Shown here piece after piece: positions 53,290-62,087 of a stretch of DNA of 64,000 bases. Each line of letters begins with the position of its first letter. Positions within the stretch are counted from its first letter, which is position 1. Source of the DNA: Reichenbachiella ulvae (GTDB taxonomy: Bacteria; Bacteroidota; Bacteroidia; Cytophagales; Cyclobacteriaceae); assembly GCF_025833875.1 (NCBI RefSeq), contig NZ_JAOYOD010000001.1, forward strand, positions 4,216,001 through 4,280,000. The letters run 5' to 3'. A model generated the notes under the pieces. That model saw only the letters and a program-made list of their open reading frames with translations, ran no database searches and was not told the origin of the DNA. Position numbers and translations under genes: made by a program.

Positions 53290-53972
53290 ACAATAGGCTC
53301 ACCATTGAGGTCAGTAGTTAGGATTTCGCTCATGTAGTCAAAGAAGGGTCGCATATGCCCGAAGTATTCAACCACTTTTTGATCAAAGTCATCGGCCATT
53401 ACCTCCTGGTCGCTGAATGAATGCTGGATCAAGAACTGCTTGTAGCGAAGCAGGTCGACCGATGGATCATCCGCTTCGAATCCCTTGGGCTTGGTTTTGA
53501 GTTGCTGACCTTGAAGACTACCAAAGTGCTGTTTGAATGCTTTACTATCCAGAATATCCCGCAGGGGATCAGGATATTGCTGGATTTGCTTCCTGATCTG
53601 CAGCAGATCCTGCGCACTGGGTCCCCAAAACCCTCCAATCACGAAAGTATTGCCGGGTTCGAGGTGGTAGTAGTAGCCACCTCTCCTTAGGGCAGTAGCT
53701 CTCCTAAAACTTCCACCAAAATGAGTGCTGTAAGGGGTTTTGTCTTTTGAGAATCGTACGTCTCTATAGATGCGATGCAGGCTTTTTTTACCGTTGAGTG
53801 TTTCTATTTCATCTTGCTGGCTGATGCCTTCATGCAATGATTCTGCGAACTGGATGACTCCCTTCTGTACGGATTGATAGGTGGATTTATTTTCGTTGAA
53901 CCATTCGCGGTTGTTGTTGTCTCGAAGTTGGGTTAAAAAATGAAAGGCGGGTTCGAGTAAAATTTGGGACAT
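53286..53972 (-). CDS. DUF2461 family protein (TIGR02453), 228 aa
   Basis: Conserved features are FHFLTQLRDNNNREWFNENK near the N-terminus, HRIYRDVRFSKDKTPYSTHF and GGYYYHLEPGNTFVIGGFWG in the middle. These match the widespread DUF2461/TIGR02453 family of unknown function. Cytoplasmic. It is convergent with the helicase gene and the two stops overlap in TTAA at 53286-53289. Confidence 0.93.
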   Translation of the reverse strand: MSQILLEPAFHFLTQLRDNNNREWFNENKSTYQSVQKGVIQFAESLHEGISQQDEIETLNGKKSLHRIYRDVRFSKDKTPYSTHFGGSFRRATALRRGGYYYHLEPGNTFVIGGFWGPSAQDLLQIRKQIQQYPDPLRDILDSKAFKQHFGSLQGQQLKTKPKGFEADDPSVDLLRYKQFLIQHSFSDQEVMADDFDQKVVEYFGHMRPFFDYMSEILTTDLNGEPIV

Positions 53973-54063
53973 GAAATAAGAATTGTATGAAAGATAGATA
54001 TGACAACTAATACGGTTTTTAGTGGCACGAAGATATAAATTAAACTAAATTTCCTGTGATGCG

Positions 54064-54080
54064 TATATTTGTTGCAACAA
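54064..54080 (+). promoter_or_regulatory. -7 box and palindromic operator of the MarR-MFS operon
   Basis: TATATTTG (54064-54071) matches TAnnTTTG and overlaps the perfect 12-bp palindrome TTGTTGCAACAA (54069-54080), 7 nt before the marR-type ATG. TTGCAA-type symmetric sites are characteristic of MarR operators, and the overlap with the promoter would allow direct autorepression. Confidence 0.65.
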
Positions 54081-54087
54081 GTTAGTT

Positions 54088-54540
54088 ATGAAGATAAGTG
54101 AAGAAATAAAAACTAATTTCAAGGATGACCGCCACATGGCGCTGGTCAACTTGATGTTTACTGCCAATTGGTTTCGAGATCTCAACAAGGATATTCTCAA
54201 GGAGTACAATCTCCTGCCCCAACACTACAATGTGCTGCGCATCGTCAAAGGTAAGTCCCCAGACCCCAGCTGTCCTGGCGATATCAAGAAAGTGATGCTG
54301 GATAAGGGGCCAGACGTGACTCGTTTGATTGACAAGCTGGTCAAAATGGGCTACATCGAGCGCTGTCTCAATGAGATGAACCGCCGAAGCATGGACATCA
54401 AATTGACCGAGGAGGGAGCTGAAATCCTTGAAGATATGAGCCGTAAAATGGACAAGGTATTTGAGGAGAATTTTCATCTGAGCGAAAAAGATGCTCTGCA
54501 TTTAAGCAACCTTTTGGATCAATCTCGTTCACAGGAATAG
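54088..54540 (+). CDS. MarR family transcriptional regulator
   Basis: The 150-aa product has the winged helix at about 48-110: LPQHYNVLRIVKGKSPDPSC, then KKVMLDKGPDVTRLIDKLVK (recognition helix) and MGYIERCLNEMNRRSMDIKL (wing). The N- and C-terminal helices would dimerise. It lies 46 nt ahead of an MFS transporter gene, which it likely controls together with itself. The inducer is unknown. Confidence 0.93.
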   Translation: MKISEEIKTNFKDDRHMALVNLMFTANWFRDLNKDILKEYNLLPQHYNVLRIVKGKSPDPSCPGDIKKVMLDKGPDVTRLIDKLVKMGYIERCLNEMNRRSMDIKLTEEGAEILEDMSRKMDKVFEENFHLSEKDALHLSNLLDQSRSQE

Positions 54541-54586
54541 GTACTCATATGCCTGACATCAAAGCTTATCATATAATCTCAACTTA

Positions 54587-55960
54587 ATGATCAATCACAA
54601 GAAATTGGGTAATTGGCCATTTCATCCAAAGAAATGGCCATTTTTTTATGGCTGGATGATAATCATCAGTGGTACCATAGGGATCTCAATGAGTATCCCA
54701 GGCCAGACGATGGGTGTGTCGACCTTTACGGATAGTTTGATAGAGGTCATGAGCATGTCTCGTTCTCAGCTCAGCTTTGCCTATATGTGTGGTACGATCC
54801 TCAGTGCTTCGATGCTCACCTGGGTGGGTAAGAAATATGACATACATGGCGCTCGTCCTGTTGCATTGATTGCGACTGTAGGTTTGGGAATGGTCCTAGT
54901 ATATCTGAGTCAAGTCAATCATATTCAATCCTTTTTTGGAGCGGATGGCAATAGTGTAATGCTGAATTTTGTCATCATGTGTTTCGGCTTCTTTGCTTTA
55001 CGTTTTTCTGGTCAGGGTGCCCTCACTTTGGTCTCTAGAAATATGATGATGAAGTGGTTCGAAAAGCGACGTGGGTTCGCCATGGGTTTTAGCAATGTGG
55101 TCACATCGCTGACCTTTGCTTCTGCCCCAGTGTTTTTTGAGCACTTGATTCAGCGATTCGACTGGAATGGTGCCTGGTTGGTTTTGGCGGTAATCACCGG
55201 CCTGGGTTTTCCTCTTTACATTATCTTTTTCTTCCGAGATGATCCTGAAAATAGTGGATTGAAACCAGATGGTGGATTTGTGGAAAGTAAAAAACGAGCC
55301 AAAAAGAATCTGTTCCCAGTGGTCAAGGATTTTACTTTGACAGAGGCGCAAAAGACGGTAGGTTTTTGGGTCTTTTCGATGATGCTTGCCATGCAAGCCT
55401 TGTATTGGACTGGGGTTACATTTAACATCGTTTCTTTGTTTGAGCATTCGGGTTATGATCGCGAAACTGCAGTTTCCATCTTTTTGCCGTCCTCTATGAT
55501 AGCTATAGCGGTCACGCTATCTGTCAGTAGTTTGAGTGATCATATCAAGCTGAAGAACCTACTTTATGTCATGGGGGGTAGCGCCTGTCTGGCCTTGTTA
55601 GGTTTTATTTATCTCGAGCCCCTGGATCGATTGTTTCAGCTAGTGATTTTTGGATATGAAATGAGGCTCGGACTTCATAGTATCATATTAGGCAATGGTG
55701 TGATGATGGGCTTGTATAGTGTGATTCTGTCGGTCACCTGGCCGAGGTTTTTTGGTCGATCTCATTTAGGAGAAATATCAGGTCGAGCGATCACTTTTGT
55801 AGTGGTGGGTAGTGCAGTAGGTCCCATATTGTTCAGTGAGTCATTGGCCTATTTCGATTCTTATGAGGGAGCCGAGTGGATCTGTCTGGTGTTGTTTGCC
55901 GGACTCACGATCGCTTCTATCTGGGCCAACAATCCACAGGAAAAATTGAGAGTTGAATAA
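54587..55960 (+). CDS. Major facilitator superfamily transporter
   Basis: The 457-aa protein has twelve predicted helices and MFS features: a long opening WPFFYGWMIIISGTIGISMS with a GQT motif (SIPGQTMGVSTFTDSLIEVM), similar to the OFA/monocarboxylate group, and the loop FEKRRGFAMGFSNVVTS, which corresponds to the conserved RRG(L/F)A pattern. Substrate unknown; small organic acids are possible by family. Co-transcribed with the MarR-type regulator upstream. Confidence 0.9.
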   Translation: MINHKKLGNWPFHPKKWPFFYGWMIIISGTIGISMSIPGQTMGVSTFTDSLIEVMSMSRSQLSFAYMCGTILSASMLTWVGKKYDIHGARPVALIATVGLGMVLVYLSQVNHIQSFFGADGNSVMLNFVIMCFGFFALRFSGQGALTLVSRNMMMKWFEKRRGFAMGFSNVVTSLTFASAPVFFEHLIQRFDWNGAWLVLAVITGLGFPLYIIFFFRDDPENSGLKPDGGFVESKKRAKKNLFPVVKDFTLTEAQKTVGFWVFSMMLAMQALYWTGVTFNIVSLFEHSGYDRETAVSIFLPSSMIAIAVTLSVSSLSDHIKLKNLLYVMGGSACLALLGFIYLEPLDRLFQLVIFGYEMRLGLHSIILGNGVMMGLYSVILSVTWPRFFGRSHLGEISGRAITFVVVGSAVGPILFSESLAYFDSYEGAEWICLVLFAGLTIASIWANNPQEKLRVE

Positions 55961-56060
55961 TTGATAGTGAAGTCTTTGGGGGTAAGTTCGTTCAGGATTG
56001 TCTCACTAGCAGAACGACCTATCCTAAAGTAGCATTTTACATTCAAGACCCTAAAACGTA

Positions 56061-56912
56061 ATGAAATCGAAAATTGTAGCAGCGCTATTGGCCTGCATCG
56101 TATTGACTTCATTTGATGGTGGTAGTAAACTATCAGTCACAGAAAAGGTTAAGGAGGTTTTTAAATCCACCCAGGAAATCCGCAGCATGTCCTACGAGTT
56201 TGTAAGACACGAACGCATCAATGGCAAAATGTATGAGAACACTGCATTCATCAAAATGCAGAAGAAGCCCATCAAAATCTACTATCGTGAGCTATCGCCA
56301 AACAATGGCCTGGAGGTGCTATATCCTCACCCGGATGATTATCTGAAAGCTTTGGTGAATCCCAATGGCTTTCCATATATGAATCTTAAATTGGACCCTA
56401 AGGGAGAGATGATGCGAAGAAACCAGCACTACACCCTGCTGGATGCAGGCTATGATGGGGTGATCTCTGTAGTAGAGCATCTGTTCTATAAGTACAAAAA
56501 CAATATCAATGAATTGGTGGATTATAAGGGTTTGGCTCTGGTAGATGGAAGAACTTGCGACCTGATCGTTATGAACAATCCTTCGTTCAAGTATGTCAAC
56601 TATGCCGTATCAGGAGGAGAGACCGTGGCTAGTATTGCCAAGAAATATCGCCTGAGCGAATACATGATCAGAGAAAAGAACAAGGAGCTTTATCTCGATG
56701 ACTTGAAAAGTGGAGACATTTTAAGACTACCCACAGACTATTCGGCCAGAATGGCCCTGTACATCGATGTGGATAGAAGGATTCCTTTGAAAATCGAAAT
56801 TTATGATGAAGCGGGCCTTTTCGAGAAATACGAATTCAAGAAGGTGAAGCTGAACCCTGAGTTTTCTGATCAGGAATTTTTGGACACTTACAGCGGTTAT
56901 AACTTCAACTGA
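56061..56912 (+). CDS. DUF1571 protein with inserted LysM domain, exported
   Basis: A signal peptide (MKSKIVAALLACIVLTSFDG) precedes a DUF1571 domain (EVFKSTQEIRSMSYEFVRHE, IKMQKKPIKIYYRELSPNNG, DGRTCDLIVM). At about residues 183-228 a LysM fold interrupts it (NYAVSGGETVASIAKKYRLS, YMIREKNKELYLDDLKSGDI, LRLP), after which DUF1571 resumes (MALYIDVDRRIPLKIEIYDE). LysM binds peptidoglycan or chitin-like glycans, so the protein probably sits on the cell wall. LolA-like lipid-binding folds are related to DUF1571, but the role is unknown. Confidence 0.85.
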   Translation: MKSKIVAALLACIVLTSFDGGSKLSVTEKVKEVFKSTQEIRSMSYEFVRHERINGKMYENTAFIKMQKKPIKIYYRELSPNNGLEVLYPHPDDYLKALVNPNGFPYMNLKLDPKGEMMRRNQHYTLLDAGYDGVISVVEHLFYKYKNNINELVDYKGLALVDGRTCDLIVMNNPSFKYVNYAVSGGETVASIAKKYRLSEYMIREKNKELYLDDLKSGDILRLPTDYSARMALYIDVDRRIPLKIEIYDEAGLFEKYEFKKVKLNPEFSDQEFLDTYSGYNFN

Positions 56913-56923
56913 TCAATCAGTTG
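56906..56923. terminator. Hairpin across two convergent stop codons
   Basis: CAACTGA-TCAA-TCAGTTG (7-bp perfect stem, 4-nt loop) covers the stop codons of both the DUF1571 gene and the rhomboid gene, which end 4 nt apart. Neither side has a good T run. A weak bidirectional terminator or 3'-end stabiliser is possible. Confidence 0.35.
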
Positions 56924-57540
56924 AAAATGCTGTAATTGGAGATTTGGCTTACAAAATCCATAAGTACCGTAGGTCTCATGATGATGGTAAATACAATCCC
57001 AAAAAGTGCTCCGATCAGGTGAGCGTTGTGATTGACATTGTCAGACATGTCTTTGCCTTTCATATAGGAGTATATGACATAGCCAGTCCCCAAAATAAAG
57101 CCCGGAATACATACAAATCCATAAAGACAAATGGGGCTGGTAGGAAAGAAAAGTATACTACAGAAAACCATAGCAGCCACTCCACCTGATGCGCCTAAAG
57201 AGTTGTAATGCACATTGTGTCGGTGTTTGAAAAGTGACGGTAGTTCAGAAATCACAATTGCCATTAAATAAAAAACTATGAAGTACACGCTTCCGACAGG
57301 TCCTTTAATCGCAATAAAAACTCGCTCTACCAGTTCACCAAAGAAGTAGAAAGTAAACATGTTGAAACCCAGGTGTACCCAATTGGAATGCACAAATCCA
57401 GAGCTGATCAACCGGAACCACTGCCCCTGATCTGCTACATGCACAGGATTGAACATGAGCTTGTATTTTAGGTTTGGATTTTGAAAGGCAGCGTAACTAA
57501 TGACTACCGTAATGATGATCAATACCAGAGTTAATGACAT
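56917..57540 (-). CDS. Rhomboid family intramembrane serine protease
   Basis: The 207-aa protein has about six membrane helices. The catalytic serine motif GASGG is at 116-120 (S118) and the catalytic histidine is H174 in HNAHLIGALFG. The helix-2 motif HLGFNMFTFYFFGELVE matches the family's H-x-x-x-N region. Rhomboids cleave transmembrane substrates within the bilayer. It is last in a minus-strand run behind RNase R and polyprenyl synthetase (38-nt gap), a probable operon. Confidence 0.94.
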   Translation of the reverse strand: MSLTLVLIIITVVISYAAFQNPNLKYKLMFNPVHVADQGQWFRLISSGFVHSNWVHLGFNMFTFYFFGELVERVFIAIKGPVGSVYFIVFYLMAIVISELPSLFKHRHNVHYNSLGASGGVAAMVFCSILFFPTSPICLYGFVCIPGFILGTGYVIYSYMKGKDMSDNVNHNAHLIGALFGIVFTIIMRPTVLMDFVSQISNYSIFN

Positions 57541-57578
57541 GTATAGTTGTTGTTTGTTTTAATGTTGGATTTTAAGAA

Positions 57579-58556
57579 TCAATGATCTCTTTCTATCAAC
57601 GCCTGTGTGAAAGCTTTGAGCGGAGCTAAATTCAAGCCCTTTTGATCCAGCCCGTACAATTGTTGGAATCCTAAATCGAAGTAGTGATTCATTTTTTGTT
57701 CGGCGATGGTTTGAATGTCCAGTTTGGCATAGATCTCCTTTACTGCAGCTACTTTTTCTTTCGGGTCAAAATCGTCTTTAGCCAACCATGTGTTGAGTTC
57801 TTCAAAAGTGGCTCCATCCGCCTTTTCTATAGCCTTTAGGAGCAAGAAAGTCTTTTTATTGGCAATGATGTCACCGCCTACTTGCTTACCAAATTTTGCC
57901 GCATCTCCATACACATCCAGAATGTCATCTTTCAATTGAAATCCAATCCCGATATTGACACCAAATTCGCGAAGGTGTTTGGCTTCTTTCTGAGTCATGC
58001 CTGATAGCAAGCCACCCAACTCAAGTGAAAAGCCGAGCAATACGGCCGTCTTCAGCTTGATCATATTGATGTATTCCTCCTCGCTGACGGTAGGCAGGTC
58101 TTCGAAATTCATGTCTAACTGCTGCCCTTCACACACTTCTATCGCACAGCGATTGAATAGGCGGAGGATATAGCGGATGTCTTCGTACTCTGCCTCTAGC
58201 AGTAGATCATAAGCCATGATCATCAGTGCATCCCCAGATAGGATCGCGATGTCCTTGTTCCATTTTTTGTAGACTGTCTCTTTACCCCTGCGCAAGGGAG
58301 CCTCATCCATGATGTCGTCATGGATCAGGGTAAAGTTGTGGAACAGCTCGATGGACAAAGCTGGAGTGATGATTTTTTCCCAATCTTTCTTTTTGATTAG
58401 ATAAGCCATGATGGCCAAAATGGGTCTCATTCTTTTGCCACCTAGTTCTAAGGTATAGGCCAATGGCTCATATAATTCTTTGGGCTGCCTATCAAAATTG
58501 ATTTGTCCAATGGCCTCATTCAGTCGGGCCTGAAAAGCTTTTATATCTTCAGTCAT
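57579..58556 (-). CDS. Polyprenyl synthetase (trans-isoprenyl diphosphate synthase)
   Basis: The 325-aa enzyme condenses isopentenyl diphosphate units into a prenyl chain for quinones or carrier lipids. The first aspartate-rich motif is DDIMD in LIHDDIMDEAPLRRGKETVY and the second is DDILD in FQLKDDILDVYGD; GGKRMRP and GELLSGMTQ-like stretches are present. Chain length cannot be read with certainty. It starts 29 nt after the rnr stop. Confidence 0.95.
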   Translation of the reverse strand: MTEDIKAFQARLNEAIGQINFDRQPKELYEPLAYTLELGGKRMRPILAIMAYLIKKKDWEKIITPALSIELFHNFTLIHDDIMDEAPLRRGKETVYKKWNKDIAILSGDALMIMAYDLLLEAEYEDIRYILRLFNRCAIEVCEGQQLDMNFEDLPTVSEEEYINMIKLKTAVLLGFSLELGGLLSGMTQKEAKHLREFGVNIGIGFQLKDDILDVYGDAAKFGKQVGGDIIANKKTFLLLKAIEKADGATFEELNTWLAKDDFDPKEKVAAVKEIYAKLDIQTIAEQKMNHYFDLGFQQLYGLDQKGLNLAPLKAFTQALIERDH

Positions 58557-58585
58557 CTCTGTATTCTACTACATGGTGATTCGGA

Positions 58586-60799
58586 TCAGGAAAAGTCAAA
58601 AGCATCTTGTTTCATGCTTTTTTCTGCTTGATCGTCTACGAATTCCAGATCAATGGTGCGTCGATCTATATCGGTGTCTACTACGACTACCGTCACTTGA
58701 TCCCCCAAAGTAAATACTCTTTTATTGCGTTTGCCAATCATGCAATAGTTCTTTTCGTCGAACTCGTAGAAGTCGTCCGTCATCGATGAGGCACGAACCA
58801 TACCTTCGCATTTGGTCTCTGTGATCTCCACAAAAATGCCAAACTCGGTGACACCCGAGATGACCCCAGCAAAAGCCTTGTCCTCCACGGATTGCATGAA
58901 TTCTACTTGTTTGAACTTAATCGAAGCTCTTTCTGCATCAGCCGCTCGTTTTTCCCTTTCTGACGAATGTCTACACAATTCTGTATATTCATCTACTTTC
59001 GGAGATTTTTTCTTGAGCAGATAGTGTTGGAGCAGTCGATGTACCATCACATCCGGATATCTCCGAATCGGCGAGGTAAAATGCGTGTAATGGTCAAAAG
59101 CCAATCCGAAATGCCCTTTGGGATCGGTGATGTAGACTGCTTTTGACATGGATCTGATGGCCAGAGATTCCAGTACGTTTTGCTCTGGTTTGCCCTGGAT
59201 TTCGTCCATTAGCTTGTTGAGGGCTCCTGAAACATCCGAGTTGATGCCGAGTACCCTGTGACCGAATTTCACTGCGAACTTGGTAAAGCTCTCCAGTTTC
59301 TCAGGGTTAGGATTGTCGTGGGTTCTGTAGACAAAGGTGTCTTTACCTCCATTCAGTTTAAAGACATATTCTGCGACATGCTTGTTGGCCAGCAGCATGA
59401 ACTCTTCCACCAGCTTATGTGCGTCTTTTCTCACTTTTGGAATGATCCCTAGAGGCTTGCCATTTTCGTCCAGCTTAAATTTGACTTCAGTAGTCTCAAA
59501 GTTGATCGCGCCATTTTGGAAACGTCGCTTTTTCAGTTTTTTCGCCAGGCCATTGAGGAAATTGATTTCTTCCTGAAAATCTCCTTCACCTGATTCAATT
59601 CTTTCTTGCGCCTCTTCATAAGTAAACCTTCGGTCCGAATAGGTCACTGTACGACCAAACCATTGTTTTTTGATATTGGCGTTTTCGTCCATTTCAAAAA
59701 CTGCCGAGAAGGTCAGTTTTTCTTCATGGGGTCTAAGCGAACAGACACCATTGGATAGTTTTTCGGGAAGCATAGGGATGGTTCGATCCACCAGATAAAC
59801 GGAGGTGGCTCGATTGATGGCTTCCTGATCGAGAATGCTATCTGGCTCCACATAGTGCGAAACATCGGCAATATGAATCCCGATTTCATAGTTACCATTT
59901 TTCAGTGGCTGAACCGATATCGCATCATCAAAATCCTTTGCATCCTCCGGGTCGATGGTGAAGGTTGTGATCTCACGCATGTCCCGACGTTTCTTGATTT
60001 CGTCTTTGGTGATTTCTGTTGGGATGGCTTCTGCTGCTTTTTCCACATGCTTGGGAAACTCGAAAGGGAGATCAAATTCGGCCATGATCGAATGAATCTC
60101 CGCCTCATTTTCGCCCGCTTGTCCGAGGACTTTTGTGACTTGTCCTACAGGGTTTTTGGCTTTGCCACCGTGCCATTCTTTGATTTTAACCAGTACTTTA
60201 TCGTTGGTTTTGGCTTCTCCCTTTTTTTCTGGATAGACGAAAATGTCTACATGGATTTTCTTATTGTCAGGTACTACGAAAGAATATTTAGGTAGCACCT
60301 CGATTTTTCCGACAAACTCGTTTCTTGCCCTTTCGACAATGCGAACGACTCGTCCTTCTGGCTTGGAACCGTGTCTAGCTCCGCGTTTTAGTTTGACTTC
60401 TACCTTGTCTCCATCGATGGCATTTTGCAGGTCATCGGTTTTGACAAAAATATCTTGCTCATCCTCTGCGCCCTCTATGATCACATAGGCAAAGCGTTTG
60501 TTTACATGATCGACTTTCCCGATCAAGGCGTCTTTGTTTGACGACTCGGTCGAGTCAGCAGTCACAAAATGACCATTGCGGAGCTGCTTGAGGTAGCCCT
60601 CATGCTCTAGCTCGAACAAAAAGGACATGCACTCTTTTTTTCCGTGTTTATCTCTAATCCCGGTTTGGGCGAATATTTTTTTAACAGAAAAGCTAACTCC
60701 TTCATTGTTTTCGAAGAGTTCTTTTACGCTTTGTCTGATGGAAAGTAAACTTGGGGTTTTTCCAGATTTGGAAGATTTTCTTTTTTTATTTTTAGCCAT
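58586..60799 (-). CDS. rnr: Ribonuclease R
   Basis: RNase R is a processive 3'-5' exoribonuclease able to unwind structured RNA. The domains are a winged-helix N-terminus (about 15-80), two cold-shock OB domains, the RNB catalytic domain with DPEDAKDFDDAISVQ (metal-binding aspartates) and YTHFTSPIRRYPDVMVHRLL, and a C-terminal S1 domain (AGVISGVTEFGIFVEITETK). The N-terminus is strongly basic (AKNKKRKSSKSG). ATG at 60797-60799 gives this conserved lysine-rich start; an ATG eight codons upstream (60821-60823) is also possible. Confidence 0.95.
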   Translation of the reverse strand: MAKNKKRKSSKSGKTPSLLSIRQSVKELFENNEGVSFSVKKIFAQTGIRDKHGKKECMSFLFELEHEGYLKQLRNGHFVTADSTESSNKDALIGKVDHVNKRFAYVIIEGAEDEQDIFVKTDDLQNAIDGDKVEVKLKRGARHGSKPEGRVVRIVERARNEFVGKIEVLPKYSFVVPDNKKIHVDIFVYPEKKGEAKTNDKVLVKIKEWHGGKAKNPVGQVTKVLGQAGENEAEIHSIMAEFDLPFEFPKHVEKAAEAIPTEITKDEIKKRRDMREITTFTIDPEDAKDFDDAISVQPLKNGNYEIGIHIADVSHYVEPDSILDQEAINRATSVYLVDRTIPMLPEKLSNGVCSLRPHEEKLTFSAVFEMDENANIKKQWFGRTVTYSDRRFTYEEAQERIESGEGDFQEEINFLNGLAKKLKKRRFQNGAINFETTEVKFKLDENGKPLGIIPKVRKDAHKLVEEFMLLANKHVAEYVFKLNGGKDTFVYRTHDNPNPEKLESFTKFAVKFGHRVLGINSDVSGALNKLMDEIQGKPEQNVLESLAIRSMSKAVYITDPKGHFGLAFDHYTHFTSPIRRYPDVMVHRLLQHYLLKKKSPKVDEYTELCRHSSEREKRAADAERASIKFKQVEFMQSVEDKAFAGVISGVTEFGIFVEITETKCEGMVRASSMTDDFYEFDEKNYCMIGKRNKRVFTLGDQVTVVVVDTDIDRRTIDLEFVDDQAEKSMKQDAFDFS

Positions 60800-60916
60800 A
60801 TGGGCTGTTGTATCTAAATTCATTGTAAATCTAATCAGTTGGTTATAGAATGTTTAATTAATTAATGGAATGTCTGTTTAAATGATTGTTTCTATTTTTG
60901 AGTTAAACGACCTGTT

Positions 60917-61363
60917 ATGACCAAGTCTCTTATTCTCACATTATTGTTTGCAGTTCTTTTGAGTCAACCACTTTTGGCTCAGTTCAATGAGAACTATCGA
61001 GAACCAAAAGATCCCATGAAAGAGCACACCTTGCGAAAGGTGGCACAATACAGCAAACTAAAGAGGACGGGATTTACTTTGCTAGGAGGAGGCATTTTGG
61101 CCACCACCGTAGGTGTCGCATTAATTGCCGGTTCTGATTGGCAGAAAGACATCAATGGAACCTGGTATACAGAAGACGATGAGGCAGTTTGGGGTACGCT
61201 GGGGGTTTTATATGTTGGAATACCCTTGATTGCTGGCGGTACTACCCTTTCCATTATCGGGTCTGTGAAGGAGAAGAAGTATTTGCAGAGACTCGATAAC
61301 CTCAATGCCTATTACATGAACCATAACGGCGCTCACGGAATAAGGTTGGTTTATAATTTTTAG
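60917..61363 (+). CDS. Exported membrane-associated protein, 148 aa, unknown
   Basis: A signal peptide (MTKSLILTLLFAVLLSQPLL, cleavage near LAQ) is followed by a basic helix and two glycine-rich hydrophobic helices (GFTLLGGGILATTVGVALIA at about 52-71 and GTLGVLYVGIPLIAGGTTLS at about 94-113), a layout seen in small Bacteroidota envelope proteins. A TATTTTTG -7 box lies at 60893-60900, 16 nt upstream. Its stop shares bases with the convergent exonuclease gene. Confidence 0.8.
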   Translation: MTKSLILTLLFAVLLSQPLLAQFNENYREPKDPMKEHTLRKVAQYSKLKRTGFTLLGGGILATTVGVALIAGSDWQKDINGTWYTEDDEAVWGTLGVLYVGIPLIAGGTTLSIIGSVKEKKYLQRLDNLNAYYMNHNGAHGIRLVYNF

Positions 61364-62085
61364 TCAAGCAAAGTTATATTTTCTTTTTCGATTAATCCTA
61401 ATCCCTTCATTTTCATATACACTTGCACCGTAGCTACTACGTCTTGATTGCAGTATTGTGCGATTCTTTCCAGATCATTTTCCTCGTAGTAGACACGGTT
61501 CACGTCACTTCCATTGATGTCGCTTTTGGGTGATGGGATGTCAAAAACCTTGGTCAAGAGGTCCAGAGAGGTGAAACTTTTCCAATCTCCAAATCGCCAC
61601 ATTTGTAATGTATCGAGATGTTGGATTTCCCAGGGCTTTTTGCCTGACAGGTCCAGATAATCTGGCAGCTTGATGCCATTTATCAGCATTCTCCTAGAGA
61701 GATAAGGAAAGTCAAATTCTTTGCCATTGTGGGCACAGAGCTGGATTTTGCTTCCATCTTTTTTCTCAAACAACTCGATGAATGAGTTCAATAACTCTTC
61801 CTCATTGTCAGAATAAAGAGCCTTAACACGAAGGTTCGGTTGTTCATCCTCGTCATAGTAAAGAATGCCTACCGAGATGCAGATGATCCTTCCGAATTCA
61901 GCATAGATACCCGCTCGATCAAAGTAGAATTCTTCAGGGTCGTATTCTTCCCCTCGGTTCAGGATGTCAGCTTTTTTGATCCAAAGTTCCTGGAATCGAT
62001 CGTCGAGATTGCCAAAAGAATCGGATTCTGAAACCGTTTCGATATCGAGAAAAATGAGGTTTTGATGGTTGGCTATTTTTTTCAT
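61360..62085 (-). CDS. 3'-5' exonuclease, PolB-like DnaQ superfamily
   Basis: ATG at 62083-62085 gives 241 aa beginning MKKIANHQNLIFLDIETVSE, which puts exonuclease motif I (DIET) close to the N-terminus as usual. An upstream start would overlap the preceding gene's coding end. Motif II is AHNGKEFDFPYLSRR and motif III is IAQYCNQDVVATVQVYMKMK. This fits the predicted PolB-like exonuclease family (PF10108-type), which acts on DNA or RNA ends with two metal ions. It is 2 nt after the MBL-fold gene on the same strand, so an operon is likely. Confidence 0.9.
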   Translation of the reverse strand: MKKIANHQNLIFLDIETVSESDSFGNLDDRFQELWIKKADILNRGEEYDPEEFYFDRAGIYAEFGRIICISVGILYYDEDEQPNLRVKALYSDNEEELLNSFIELFEKKDGSKIQLCAHNGKEFDFPYLSRRMLINGIKLPDYLDLSGKKPWEIQHLDTLQMWRFGDWKSFTSLDLLTKVFDIPSPKSDINGSDVNRVYYEENDLERIAQYCNQDVVATVQVYMKMKGLGLIEKENITLLD

Positions 62086-62087
62086 GC

